The notes under the pieces were generated by a model. The model did not search any database and was not told the origin of the DNA. It saw only the letters and a program-made list of their open reading frames with translations. A stretch of DNA of 64,000 nucleotides from positions 27,145,060 through 27,209,059 of the forward strand of contig CM029134.1 of assembly GCA_016859345.1 (NCBI GenBank), in the 5' to 3' direction. The stretch's first letter is position 1. Each line of letters starts with the position of its first letter. Position numbers and translations under genes: made by a program. Source of the stretch: Istiophorus platypterus. Its lineage: Eukaryota; Chordata; Actinopteri; Istiophoriformes; Istiophoridae. Below, in pieces: positions 22,440 to 33,299 of the stretch.

Positions 22440-22600
22440 GCTACACTACCACCATGAATAGCCATGCAATATCTCCAAAACCACTGGATGGATTGTCATG
22501 AGATTTGGTCCCAAGAGTTTACATTTTTCTGTTTCTGGGGGGGGGGGCTCTTGGCCCTTTTGGGGGGGGCTTAGCCCCCCAGATCCCCCATAATTTGAAC
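22440..22600. repeat. Dispersed fish repeat fragment with G-run fold-back
   Basis: The 'ccactggatggattgtcatgagatttgg' type of phrase at 22480-22510 also appears in altered form at 54020-54060 and 54270-54320, and is common in teleost dispersed repeats. Immediately after it are G-runs at 22537-22547 and 22562-22569, and a C-run that folds back on the second one. Confidence 0.5.
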
Positions 22601-23394
22601 ACTGGTCTAAACCAAATTTTGAGTAATATGTCTAGCAGATTTGGAGATAGAAACAAATTAAGCTAATTAAAAACTTTGTTTTGCCGGTGGCACTGGATGA
22701 AAAGTCAGGGGATAACAAAAATTTTAAAAAATGATAAATAACCCTTAGTATTTCCAATGCTGCAATGAATGATGAAGCAAATACATTAAATCAAATCAAA
22801 AGATAAATCTCCATATGTCATCATAAATATATGCGCAGCTCTGCCCTCATCAGTGCACCTGACTATGTCGGCTGTCAGTGTTGCATGTGATTGATTGGGA
22901 TATATGTAGGGCTTGATTATTTATCATGGGCTATTTGCTGCTTTCATGTGTTTTAAGTTTGCTTATAGGTAAGCCTAATTATTGTGCATGGATTTAATGT
23001 CAGCTCTAGTTTCTCATTAAACTAGAAACAGGCCTAAATTTCTCACTAAGTAGCAAGCTTTTTATTTATACTCGTAAAAACTGACATTAGGGGTAGTGAG
23101 AGCTTAATGAAGTCTCTCTATCTTGCCCCCCTCCAGAAGTGGTCGTGATTTCTGACAGATTTTTGTGAAAGATTCATTAACTCCAAAACTGAAGATCTGA
23201 TCTCACAATTGAATAAGCTTACCTTAACTTTAAAGATTAGGTGTTATCAGGTATATGTCTTTCTTTTTATTATGCTTTTTTCCCCAGATGTTAGCAACTA
23301 AGTTAAAGCACCATGCTGCATAAATGTAGCCTCACAGAGCTACTAGCATGGATTCAGGTATGTTGTGTTAGTAATGGCTAATGTGTCCTGGGTC
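22601..23394. other. Non-coding, decayed repeat
   Basis: 'agcctcacagagctactagcatgg' type sequence at 23328-23351 is a phrase seen in teleost dispersed repeats. No exon seen. Confidence 0.4.
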
Positions 23395-26240
23395 GGAGGG
23401 ACAGAAGAGATCATAGCACAATACAGGTTCCACATTAAGATGTATAATAATAGGGCTAATAATACTAATAATCACTAAGTATAATAATAATGATGATAAT
23501 CCTAATAACTGAAGCAGCAGGTATTGAGCAGGATCTTGGGGGCAGTACGTGGTCTGCAGTTATAAATCCAGACTCTACAGCATCAAAGGCAACGAAACCT
23601 TCAGATAGGAAAGAGGAGAGAGATGAGAAAGCAAAAAAAATATGGGAAAAAGAAGAAGTAAAGTTAGTAATGAGCCTTGGGATGGGATATGAATGTGTAC
23701 AGATGGAGAGGGACTGGAGTAAAGAGGAACTTGTTGCATCATAGGATGTCCCCTAGCAGTCTAGGCCTATAGCACTATAACTAGAAGATGGTTCAAGCTG
23801 AGCCTGAGCCAGCGCTCACTTTAAGCTTTACCAAAAAGGAAGATGTTAAGCCTACTCCTAAACTCAGAGAGAGTGTGTCTGCCTCCCGGACCCAAACAGG
23901 AAGATGGTTTCACATTAGAGGAACCTGATAACTGAGGGCTCTGCCTTCAGTTCTACTATTACAGACTCAAGGAACTACAAGTAAATTTGCAATTTGGGAG
24001 CGCAGTGTTCTTCTGGGGTACAGGTATTCTGAATCAGTTGGAGAATATTAGAGATTTGCAACAGCCTAATAATAAAGAGTTGCAATAATCCAGTTTAGAA
24101 GTAATAAAAGCATGAATTACTTTTTCTTGGGATGTGCCCAAGTTTTATGATGTTTCTAAGTTGAAAAGAGGCAGTCCTTGAAATTTATTTTATGTGAGAT
24201 TTAAAGGATAACTCATAAAGATATTGTAACTTTGACCAGTGTTGTCCCTTTACTCTGATGCACTCTAAATCCTGACTAGAAATCCTCATATAAACTATTA
24301 TTATGTAAAAAGTGAAACAACTGGTTAGTGACAACTTTCTCAAGGCTCATAAAGAGAAAGAGATGGTTAAGTAGAGGTATATAGTTGGCTAAAACATCTG
24401 AATCTGGAGTAGGCTTTTTAGATGTTTGATAAAGCCACTTTAAAGGACTGTGATACATAGCCTGATAATAGGACAGATTGATTACATTTAACACAGATGT
24501 GCTATATAAGGGTAAAACTTCCTTAAGCAGACTAGTTGGATGGGGTCAAAGAGATGGTTTGATGCTTTAGATTAAGAAGTAGTTAAAGTAAGGAGGTGAA
24601 GATTGAGGGGGGAAATCTATCTAAATTTGCATCCGGTTTTACAGCTTTTGGTAAGATTCCTAGAGGTGGTGAATTTTGAATATTGTGGTGAATAGTTAAA
24701 ATTTTATCATTAAATAAGCTCTGAGAATTATAGGAATATATGTATCACTTGTACTATGACTCTTGGCTATAACGCTGAAAAGAAATCCAGGGTTGTTTTT
24801 ATTTTCCTTTATTAATGATGAGTAATAGGCTGCTCTGGCATGCCAGTGGGCCTTCCTATAAGTTTTAAGACGATCTTACTGGGCTAAGTGGGATTCTCCA
24901 AGTTTAGTAAAAGGCAATATCCTTTCAAGTTTTTGTGTCAATTGCTTGAATGTGTGGGTTTGGGACTTGAATTGTGGAGCTAAACAACTTAGGCTTATTA
25001 TCTTGTTTTTTTAGAGGGGCAATATAGTTGAGAGTTGTTCTCATTGAGCCTGAAGTTCTATTAACAAGCTGATCAATTTGCAAGGGACTGAAGTAAGCAT
25101 ATACTTTTATATTGTAATGTGCTAGAGAATTAAGTGCTGATGGAATCATTTTCTTGAATTTAACTACAGCACTATCAGCAGTCCCAGTAACAGGAATTCA
25201 AAAGTTAGTAATGGTGGTCAGATACAAGTGGATTCCATGGAAAGACTATTAAATGTTCAATTTCATTACTATAAGTCAAAACAAGGCTGAGGGTGTGTTT
25301 GAAAAAGTGAGAGACTTCATTTACACTCAGAGCAAAGCCTATTGACACTAATAATGACATAAACATAGTGAAAAGGCTATCAATATCAATGTCACAATCA
25401 ATATTGAAATCACCTACTATAATTACTTTATCTTTACTAAGGACTAAACTTGATAAACACTAAGAATTTCAGATGAAAATTCAGAGTTTGGGCCAGGAGT
25501 GTGGTAAACTATAATGAATAGAACAAACATTATTGTTTTCCAGGTTGGATGTGGGAGACTGAGAACTAGCTTTGAAATGAATCATAACTGAGTTTAGGTT
25601 TAGGGTTGATTATTAGACTTGCTTTGAAAATGGGCTGCAACTCCACCTCCTCAGCGGCTGCCTTGTGGAACTTGAGTATTAATATGACTGGGGGAGTGGA
25701 TGAATTTTGGTTCACCTATTCAATATGACACAGCCAGGTTTCAGTGAGACTAAATAAATCAGCATGATGCTCTGATATTAGATTGTTTAATAATACAGAT
25801 TTAGATGACAGAGATCTAATGTTTAGGAGTCCACATTTTGAATGAATTTCATTTTTTTCAGTTCATGGCTTGAGGGGATATTTAATTCAGCTGCTGACGT
25901 GTTTCCAAGAATGTCTAGAAAGAAATGTGAAAGATGTCCAAAAACCCTCCAGCTCCACTAGCAGAACTCTCTTGAAAAAATTACATTGATGAGGATCCAT
26001 TCTTCCACAGTTTAGAGGGCTAGGTCATAGGAAGCTATTTTGGGTTTTGCATAAGTTATGTGCTGGAACAATATCTTGGCAAACAACAGACAGGTGAGTT
26101 GACTGCGTGTAGCCCCCTTTAGTCTCGTTGTCAAAGTGAGGTTGTGAGGTTTGATATCAGTTTGTCTGAAGAGAGACCCTAACAAAATTTGATTGCAGCT
26201 GGTTTTAGAGCCTTTCTTTGACAATGCATGGGTTAACTGG
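23395..26240 (-). pseudogene. L2 LINE copy with internal RT deletion
   Basis: This is a minus-strand L2-type non-LTR retrotransposon. Reading 5' to 3' on that strand, decayed 5' sequence is followed by endonuclease pieces with GDFNI (25400-25414), a 'FALSVNEVSHFF' stretch and a downstream SDH motif. ORF2 linker sequence (24925-25149) follows, then part of the RT fingers (24276-24494), then the ORF2 end and 3' UTR (23395-23990). Compared with the neighbouring copy at 26.2-29.3 kb, about 570 bases of RT including the YADD box are missing at about 24215-24236. Many stops; inactive. Confidence 0.82.
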
Positions 26241-26244
26241 GGGC

Positions 26245-29200
26245 TAGGTAGAGCAGGTCTAGACCCGACTCTTTATGATTATTATTTACAGAGACCCAAC
26301 ATTTCCCCCATTAACAGCACTTGGTGACAGTGGCAATGAAAAACTCTCTTTTAACAGGTAGAAACATTGAACAGATCCTGGCTCATGATGGGTGGGGGGG
26401 TCTGCCTGGACTGGCTGGGTTGAAATTGAGAAAGAGAGCAAGAGGTGGGGGGCAGGAGGGAGGAGAGAGAGCATAGCACAATAATGGGACTAATAGCTAT
26501 ATTTACTATAGTTATACTAACAGGGCTAATAATATTACTAATAGGACTAAATGAAATGGTAACAGTAACAATCATAATAATTAAAGCAGTGGGTGTTGAT
26601 CAGGCTCACTCAGGAGCATCAGAAAAAACCTGCAGAAAGCGAGTGGAAGAGGAGAGAGAGAAGAAAGCACAAACTGCGGGAGACAAAGCAAGGATAGTTA
26701 CTAAGAAGCATTTTTGAGATGTTAACACACACAGGGAAAGAGGAAGAGGCGGTAGAAAGGGAAGCTTGGTGCATCATGGGAAGTCCCCCAGTAGTCTAGG
26801 CCTATAGCAGCATAGTGAGGAGATGGCTCAAGCTAATGCTGAGCCAGTTCTTACCATAAGCTATATTAAAGAGGAAGGATTTAAGCTGACTCTTAAATGT
26901 GGAGAGGGTTTCTGACTCCTCAACCCAAACTGGAAGATGGTTCCACAGCAGAGTAGCCTGATAACTGAAAGCTCTGCTTCCCATTCTGCTTGTGGAGACT
27001 CTAGGAACCACTAGTAGTCCTGCATTCTGGGAACGAAGTATTCTCATGGGATAGTAAGGTACTATGATGGTGCCTGGCCATTAAGGGATTGTAGGTGAGG
27101 AGGAGGATTTTAAATTTTATTCTGGATTTTACAGGAGCCAGCGCAGAGATGCTAGCACAGGAGATATATGATCTCTTATTCTTATTCGTGTCAATACTCT
27201 CGCAGCAGCATTCTGAATCAGCCGGAGACTATTTAATGTTTTATGGGACAGCCTGATAGTAGGGAGTTGCAATAATCAAGCCTAAAGCATAGACTAGTTT
27301 TTTTTGTTGTCATTTTGAGAACAGATGTGCCTGATTTTTGTGATATTACAAAGGTGAAAAAAGGCAGTCCTTGAAGTTTGCCTTATGTGGGAGTTAAAGG
27401 ACATGTCCTGATCGAAGACAACTCCAAGATTCCTAACGGTGGTGCTAGAGGCCAGAGCAATGCCATCTAGAGTAAGTCTGTCATTAGATAATGTGTTTCT
27501 GAGGTGTTGCGAGTCAAGCACAATAACTTCATAACAACTAAATCAATAGTAGGAAGTTCCTGGTCATCCAGATCTTTATGTCCTTAAGACATGCTTGAAG
27601 TTTAGCTAACTGCTTGGTTTCATCAGGCTTCATTGATAGGTACAATTCAGTGTCATCTGCATAACACTGGAAGTTTAAGAAATGTTTCCTGATAATATTG
27701 CCTAAGGGAAGCGTATATATGGTGAATAGAACTGGTCCAAGTACTGAACCTTGTGGAACTCTGTGACTAACTTTTGAGTTGGTGGAGGATACATCGTTAA
27801 TGTGCATGAATTGAAATCGATCTGATAAGTAGGACTTAAACAGCTAAGAGCGATTCCTTTGATGACAGTAAAATGCTCCAGTCTGTGTAATAGGATTTGA
27901 TGGTCAATAGAGTCAAATGCGGCACCAAGATCTAACAGAACAAGTACAGAGACAAGTCCTTTATCCGATGCAGTTAGTAGCTCATCCGTAACTTTCAACA
28001 GTGCTGTCTCTGTGTTATGATTCACTCTAAATCCTGACTGAAAATCCACAAATAAACTATTATTATGTAAAAAGTCACACAACTGGTTGACGACAGCTTT
28101 CTCAAGGGTCTCAGAGAGAAAAGGAAGGTTGGATATTGGTCTATAGTTGGTTAAGACATCTGGATCGGGGTAGGCTTTTTAAGAAGAGATTTCATTACAG
28201 ATATTTTAAAAGACTGCGGTACACAGCCTGTTAATAAGGACAGTTTAATTATGTCTAATAGAGAAGTGCTAACTAAGAGTAGAACTTCCTTAAGCAGCCT
28301 GGTTGGGATGGAGTCTAAGAGACAGGTTGATGGTTTAGATGAAGAGATCATTGAAGTTAGTTGGTGAAGGTTGATGGGAGAGAAACTCTCTAAGTATATA
28401 TCGGGTTTTATGGCGGTTTCTAATGTTCCTGTGTTTGAGGACAAATATGTGCTGGTTGAGGGCAGGAGGTGTATTTTTCTCTAATAGTTGGAATTTTATC
28501 AATAAAGAAGCTCATGAAATCGTTGCTACTGAGAGCTATAGGAATATATGGCTCAATCGAGCTATGACTCTTGGTCAGCTTGGCTGTTGAAAAGAAACCC
28601 AGGGTTGTTTTTATTTTCCTCTATTAAAGATGAGTAATAGGCTGCTCTGTCATTGCTGAGGCCCTTCTTGTATATTTTTAGACTGTCATGCCAGGCTAAG
28701 CGGGATTGTTCCAGTTTAGATGAACGCTATATCCTTTCAAGTTTTCGTGTTGCTTGCTTTAATATATGGGTTTAGGAGTTGTGCAATGGAGATAACCTCC
28801 TTTTTTTATTATCTTCTTTTTTAGAGGGGCAATAGAGTCGAGTGTTGTTCTCATTGAGCCTGAAGCACTATCAACAAGCCGATCACTTTGGGAGGGGCTA
28901 AGGTTAGCATATGAGTTCTCCATTATATTGTGATATAGTAGTGAATTTAGCACTGATGGAATCACTTCTTTAAATTTAGCTACAGCACTATCAGATAGAC
29001 ATCTAGTAAAGACATTTTTGCCTTATGGTGTGTAATCCAGTAATAGAAGTTCAAAGGTTATTAAACAACGGTCTGAAAGAAGAGGATTCTGTGGAAAGAC
29101 GATTAATTGTTCAATTTCTATGCCATAGGTCAGAGCAAGGTCAAACAAGGTTAAAACAATGAACGGGTTTATTTACCCTTTGGGCAAAGCCAAATGATGC

Positions 29201-29280
29201 TAAAAGTGAGATAAATGCAGTGCTTAGGCATCACTATCAACGTCCACATAAATATTGAAATCACCTACAATAATTATTAG
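26245..29280 (-). pseudogene. L2 LINE copy with readable reverse transcriptase domain
   Basis: It is on the same strand as the previous copy, with which it lies head to tail. On the minus strand the order is a truncated endonuclease (GDFNI at 29251-29265), ORF2 linker (28759-28965), RT fingers (28151-28444), the RT motif with 'AAFDSIDHQILL' (27702-28082), 'RVPQGSVLGPVLF' and the YADD box (27652-27663) in 27538-27807, a thumb piece 'LGVVFDQDMSF' (27294-27521), and the ORF2 end 'FSYQATLLWNHLPVW' (26802-27047). The 3' UTR follows. Frameshifts separate the blocks, so it is inactive, but it is the best-preserved LINE here. Its last roughly 85 bases, including the CAATT-type tail seen at 62848, are missing. 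Confidence 0.88.
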
Positions 29281-29347
29281 ATACCATACTTATATAGCAC
29301 TTTTCTAGTCTTTTTGACCACTCAAAGCACTTTTACACAACCGTCAC
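29281..29347. repeat. Short dispersed repeat fragment
   Basis: 'acttatatagcacttttctag' type sequence followed by 'ccactcaaagcacttttacac', a common teleost repeat end. The LTR at 29348 is inserted directly after it. Confidence 0.5.
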
Positions 29348-30152
29348 TGTTGTGCAGTGCAGGAGCGAAATTTGGTTATTAGCAATAATTAATAATTAGC
29401 AAAGATTATTAATCATTATTAGAATTAAATTATCCTATTTATTGAAATTAATAATAAACGGGGCACCACCAGGAAAACCCGGACCAATAAACAAATAGTG
29501 GATGTAGTCTCAAAGGGATGTTCACTTAGAAAAGTCAATATTTAGGAAATATTGTTATTTCTAGAGTGGAAGTCGGCACTGACTCAGTCAACCAGCTTTG
29601 TATCACAATATGCAAGCAGAAAAACACCAGGGCAACTTCTCTTTAAGATATGACAGGATTTATTATCATCAGTAACATCAATCTCTAATTGATATCACTT
29701 CTGTCTAACAGATCTTATCATATGCTACAACTACTGGCTACCAACTACAGATCACAAACAAGTATTGGCATATGTGTGTACGTGTGTGCGCGCCTGAAGG
29801 GAGGCAGAGCAAGATGGTGGACGTGGCTTGTTTAGGTCACGTCACATGAGGGTCAGCCGGAAGGAAGTCTGTCAGGTGTAATGGCAGCTTGCCAGCAACA
29901 TGATGCTTCAACAAAGGAGAACAGTTAAGTGGGAGGTTCAAACTTCCCTGCGCTCAGGTGTTCGTATAAGAATGTGTATGTGTGTTAGTAAGGAAAGAAA
30001 GAGGTAGAAGTGTTCAGCAGCAACGTTCTGGCGATCGTGATCGAGGGACAGTATTTATCGGTGTTATGCAGAAACTCGCTCAGCTCATCTGATGAGCGGC
30101 GTGAGTCTGGACCTTTACCTAACACAGAACAGTATGTTGGTGGGGCTCAACA
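29348..30152 (-). repeat. 3' LTR of the retroelement
   Basis: On the minus strand it starts TGTTGAGCC and ends GCACAACA, giving TGTTG...CAACA inverted ends over 805 bases. AATAAA lies at 29659-29664, at the same place as in the other two LTRs. It is directly preceded by a polypurine tract, which marks it as the downstream LTR. Confidence 0.8.
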
Positions 30153-30162
30153 TCCCCCCTTT
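30153..30162 (-). promoter_or_regulatory. Polypurine tract
   Basis: AAAGGGGGGA on the minus strand abuts the TGTTG start of the LTR. This is the expected primer site for plus-strand DNA synthesis of an LTR retroelement. Confidence 0.75.
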
Positions 30163-30445
30163 GATCAGAAGGCTGGGATGATGGTCGCAGTCTTTGGATC
30201 AACTTAGGGCCGAACAGTTCTGTAGGTTGTGTGTAACCTGGGTTTCAAAGTCCGTGTGTTCCTGTGGTCCAGCAGGATGTGACAGTCCATACAGTTCCTA
30301 GAGTGCAGAGGGCTTTAGCATCTGGGCAGTTCTGAGGCTAACTCTGGGCAGAGTTCTCCTCACATTAGCTACATTCTAACATCAAGACATAATATCATTC
30401 AAGACATTCACATATTTGCTGCCTTTAGATTGTCACAGCTGTTCA

Positions 30446-31200
30446 CTAGAGGAGTAGAGGAAATAAGTAAGAGGGGAGGAAAGGAAGCGAAAGGTGGTTA
30501 GGTGGCTTACTCCTGGGGAGGATTTTAGTGAGCCTGTGAGGTGGACACAGACTGGTATGCAAATCATGGTGGGATGAGACAGAGGATGTCAAGTCTGGTC
30601 TGTAGGGTTTGTGTGTGCCTGTACATGATATGTGCAATAATTGCCGTGATGACCCAACTGCTAAGGAAGAGCCCAAGCCAAACTAACAGGGTGCTTTCCA
30701 GCATCAGCTTGGGAACACAGGACCTGGTTGACCGTGTCCAGCTAGGTGCCAACTCTGACAAGCAGGTTGGCCCCCACGAAGAATGGGGGTTGGAGATGAG
30801 TAGCCATGCTCACAAAGTGCACAATCTCTTTTCTCCCAATCTGCACGAAGAGGGCACACACTCTGATTGCTTTTACCAGGGTCTGCAGTGTCTGTGCGTA
30901 AAGCAGGCAGTGGCTTTGCTGCACAAAAGGAGGAGGAGGGTTGAGCCGGCACAAATTATTGTACAGATCCTGACTGATGGCAGATTTCTCTGACCAGAGT
31001 GCTGGGAGAGCGTCTGGGACTAACGTGCCATTGAGGAGCGCGCCTCCAATGACCCAGGGACTGTACAAGGCTGTTTATGGTCTTCAATGAACAGAGGAAG
31101 GACTCATGGCTGTGCAGAGACTCATGATTGCAAGCCAGTGGCGAATAAGGGCTTGCAGGCGGTGTAAGGAGGTCAGAGTCAGTCTCAGGCTCAGGAGGGA
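30446..31200 (-). pseudogene. env-like remnant with hydrophobic segment
   Basis: Two overlapping-frame ORFs (30742-31068, 108 codons; 30564-30761, 65 codons) lie between the protease and the polypurine tract, where env sits in retroviruses. The second has an uninterrupted hydrophobic run of about 20 residues (LLVWLGLFLSSWVITAIIAH) followed by a basic tail, like an Env membrane anchor. An Asn-Gly-Thr sequon is present in the first. Frame changes break it. Assignment rests on position and the hydrophobic segment only. Confidence 0.45.
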
Positions 31201-31240
31201 GGATGAGCATTGGTAGGGGTTTCCTGTATTCCTGGAAGCG

Positions 31241-31594
31241 TCAAACCACAGCACAGATGTGTCCGCGGTGGCAGTCAATGAACGGAGCTAGCCGTTCCAG
31301 CAGGTCTTGACCAATAAGGAGTGGCTCAGTGTCAAGTACGCAGATGTGCAGAGGGTGAACGAGGGTCATCTCCTGGAATGCAAGGTCAACCCAGGCATGT
31401 CTGGTGATGGTTGACCAGTCCTGCATGTAGATGGTGATGCTCACATTACAGGTCTTGATCTGCAGGGGCTTGCCAAGGGTGAGCATTACCCTGGCAACTT
31501 CTGCAAAAGTGTGTGAAATTACAAGACTGATCTTGGAACCGGAGTCAAGGAATGCAAGGGCGCTTGGGCACCCCTCATCAATATTTTGCTGTAG
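31241..31594 (-). pseudogene. Retroelement protease (retropepsin) remnant
   Basis: On the minus strand the frame reads AFLDSGS with the retropepsin active-site Asp-Ser-Gly codons at 31538-31546. About 60 codons later comes 'LLIGQDLLERLAPFID', which matches the conserved I/L-G-x-D-L/F flap-end motif of aspartic proteases in retroelements. It starts right beside the inserted LTR end at 31595 and runs to a stop at 31241. RT, which should follow, is missing. Confidence 0.7.
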
Positions 31595-31781
31595 TGTTGT
31601 GCTTCAGAGCCTCATACAGGATTTGGTTATCGGCAATAGTTAATGATTATCGAGGATAATCATTAATAATTATCAAGATTTAGATGAGTTGGATTAATCA
31701 AGATTAATAATAACGGGACACCACCAGGAAAACCCGGACTAATAACCGAAATTTAGATGCAACCTCACATAAGGCACCATT
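31595..31781 (-). repeat. Truncated LTR end (3' about 170 bases)
   Basis: It ends GCACAACA at 31595-31602 like the other LTRs and shares their 'cgggacaccacc...aaaacccgg' block. It begins abruptly within the LTR, so only the 3' part is present. It is joined directly to the 3' end of the next LTR, with only a short primer-site-like stretch between them. Confidence 0.7.
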
Positions 31782-32763
31782 TGTTGTGCAGTGCAGGAGC
31801 AAGATCTGGCTATTAGCAATAATTACTGATAATCAAAGATAATCACTGGTAATTATGAAAATTTAAAGGAATCTGATTAATCTAGACCATCAGTAATGGG
31901 ACACCACCGGGAAAACCCGGACCAATAATCAAATAGTGGATGCAGTCTCAAAGGGGTGTTCGCTCAGAATTGCCAATATCTAGGAAATTTTGGCAATTTC
32001 AGAGTGAACAGAGAAGGAGTGGAGGTCGGCACTCACTTCCTCAACCAGCTTTGTATCTAGAAATTTTGGCAATTTCAGGAGGAACAACAGAGAGAGGGAG
32101 AGCTTTCACTTCTTTGTATCACAATATATGAACAGAAAACACAAAAGCAACTTCTCATTTAAAAGATAACAGAATTTATTATCATCAGTAATATCAATTT
32201 CCAATTAATATCACTTCTGACTAACAGATCCTATCATGCACTACTACTACTGAACTACCAACTACAGATCATAAAACAAGTGTTGAAGTGCATGTGTGCA
32301 TGTGCAGGAGCAAGGCGGAGCAAGATGGTGGGCGATTGAACTTCCTGTTAGGTGTTCGAAAAAGAATGTATGCGTTAGTAGAAGAAGTTCGACAGTGACG
32401 TTCTGGCGATCACGATTGAGGGACAGTATTTATCTCTGTCACAAAGTCTTTACTCGACTCAGCTGATGAGCGCAACGAGTCTGGGCCTTTAACCGACAGT
32501 GAAAGTACTGGTCTCGATCGTGATGCAAGCAGGACAGAATTTATCCACTACAGATGGATAAATTATAATTCATTCAATTATGGTCACCAATAAATAAATA
32601 ACATCAGCACACAATATTTTCACAACAATTCAAACAGTTTAACAAACACTAACTGCTAATACCTGCCCAGAGCTATAAGCCTCTTACTCTTCGCAAATCC
32701 AGCGGTGTGGTTGGTTCATCCTCGGTGTTCCTGTGCAGATGAGGAGGCGTTGGTTAGCGGCTG

Positions 32764-33054
32764 TCAGCGGCTAACATCTCTTACCGGCGAGATGGCTAGA
32801 GAATTAGTTGTCGATTTTGAAAGAAGCAAGGTCTGTGTTCCTTCGTCTTCTTCTTGAAATGGGTAGGAGTTTTTAACTACCAGGTTTTGCATCGGGCATC
32901 CAGGCAAGAGGGTCGATCCGTGGTCTCGAACCAGGCTAAACTGTGTTTCTTCGACACACAGGGGGAAAACAGAGATCAGCTCAGGAAATCTGTAGCCCTG
33001 ATAGCTGGCTGATTTACCCAGGAAACTCCTAACTAGGACTAGAGCGTTTGCCAT
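32764..33054 (-). CDS. ORF of 96 codons inside the nested LTR
   Basis: This ATG-started ORF lies wholly within LTR sequence, upstream of its poly(A) signal and downstream of the CRE/TATA module. A 16-codon ORF (ATG at about 33122-33124) precedes it. I recognise no domain. It could be an accessory reading frame of the retroelement or chance. Confidence 0.3.
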   Translation of the reverse strand: MANALVLVRSFLGKSASYQGYRFPELISVFPLCVEETQFSLVRDHGSTLLPGCPMQNLVVKNSYPFQEEDEGTQTLLLSKSTTNSLAISPVRDVSR

Positions 33055-33183
33055 GTAGGACGGGGCGTAATCTTAGGAGTGGTTATCGTTGCCACTTCTA
33101 TCGGCGAGGAGTTCGCTGGTCATGGTGAAAGTCCAAGCCAGAAGCGTGAGTTTCAGGAGTTTCGGCGTTAATATAACTTTGGG

Positions 33184-33191
33184 TGACGTCA
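33184..33191. promoter_or_regulatory. CRE (TGACGTCA) in nested LTR
   Basis: Perfect palindromic CREB/ATF site, with 'gttatattaac' a few bases away on the minus strand. The same pair occurs at 63889-63910 in the other LTR. Confidence 0.6.
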
Positions 33192-33299
33192 CGATTTGGG
33201 GTTGACTGTGACAGATTTCACCCAATGGGAGCTAGGTCCCCCTGACTCCGTACCCCAACCTCCAAAGTAAACCTTGGCAGTATAGGGTACAGGTGCCTG

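Larger units (their letters stand above)
31782..33240 (-). repeat. Nested long LTR with internal ORF
   Basis: Its 3' end (GCACAACA) is at 31782 and is followed by AA and TGGTGCC, in the place of a primer-binding site. AATAAA is at 32175-32180. Its 5' part contains 'cccattgggtgaaat', a perfect CRE (TGACGTCA, 33184-33191) and a downstream 'gttatattaac'; these three occur in the same order in the LTR at 63636 on the other strand. At over 1.4 kb it is longer than the 805-base 3' LTR. The 5' terminus was not found, so it seems truncated where it meets gag-like sequence. Confidence 0.68.
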
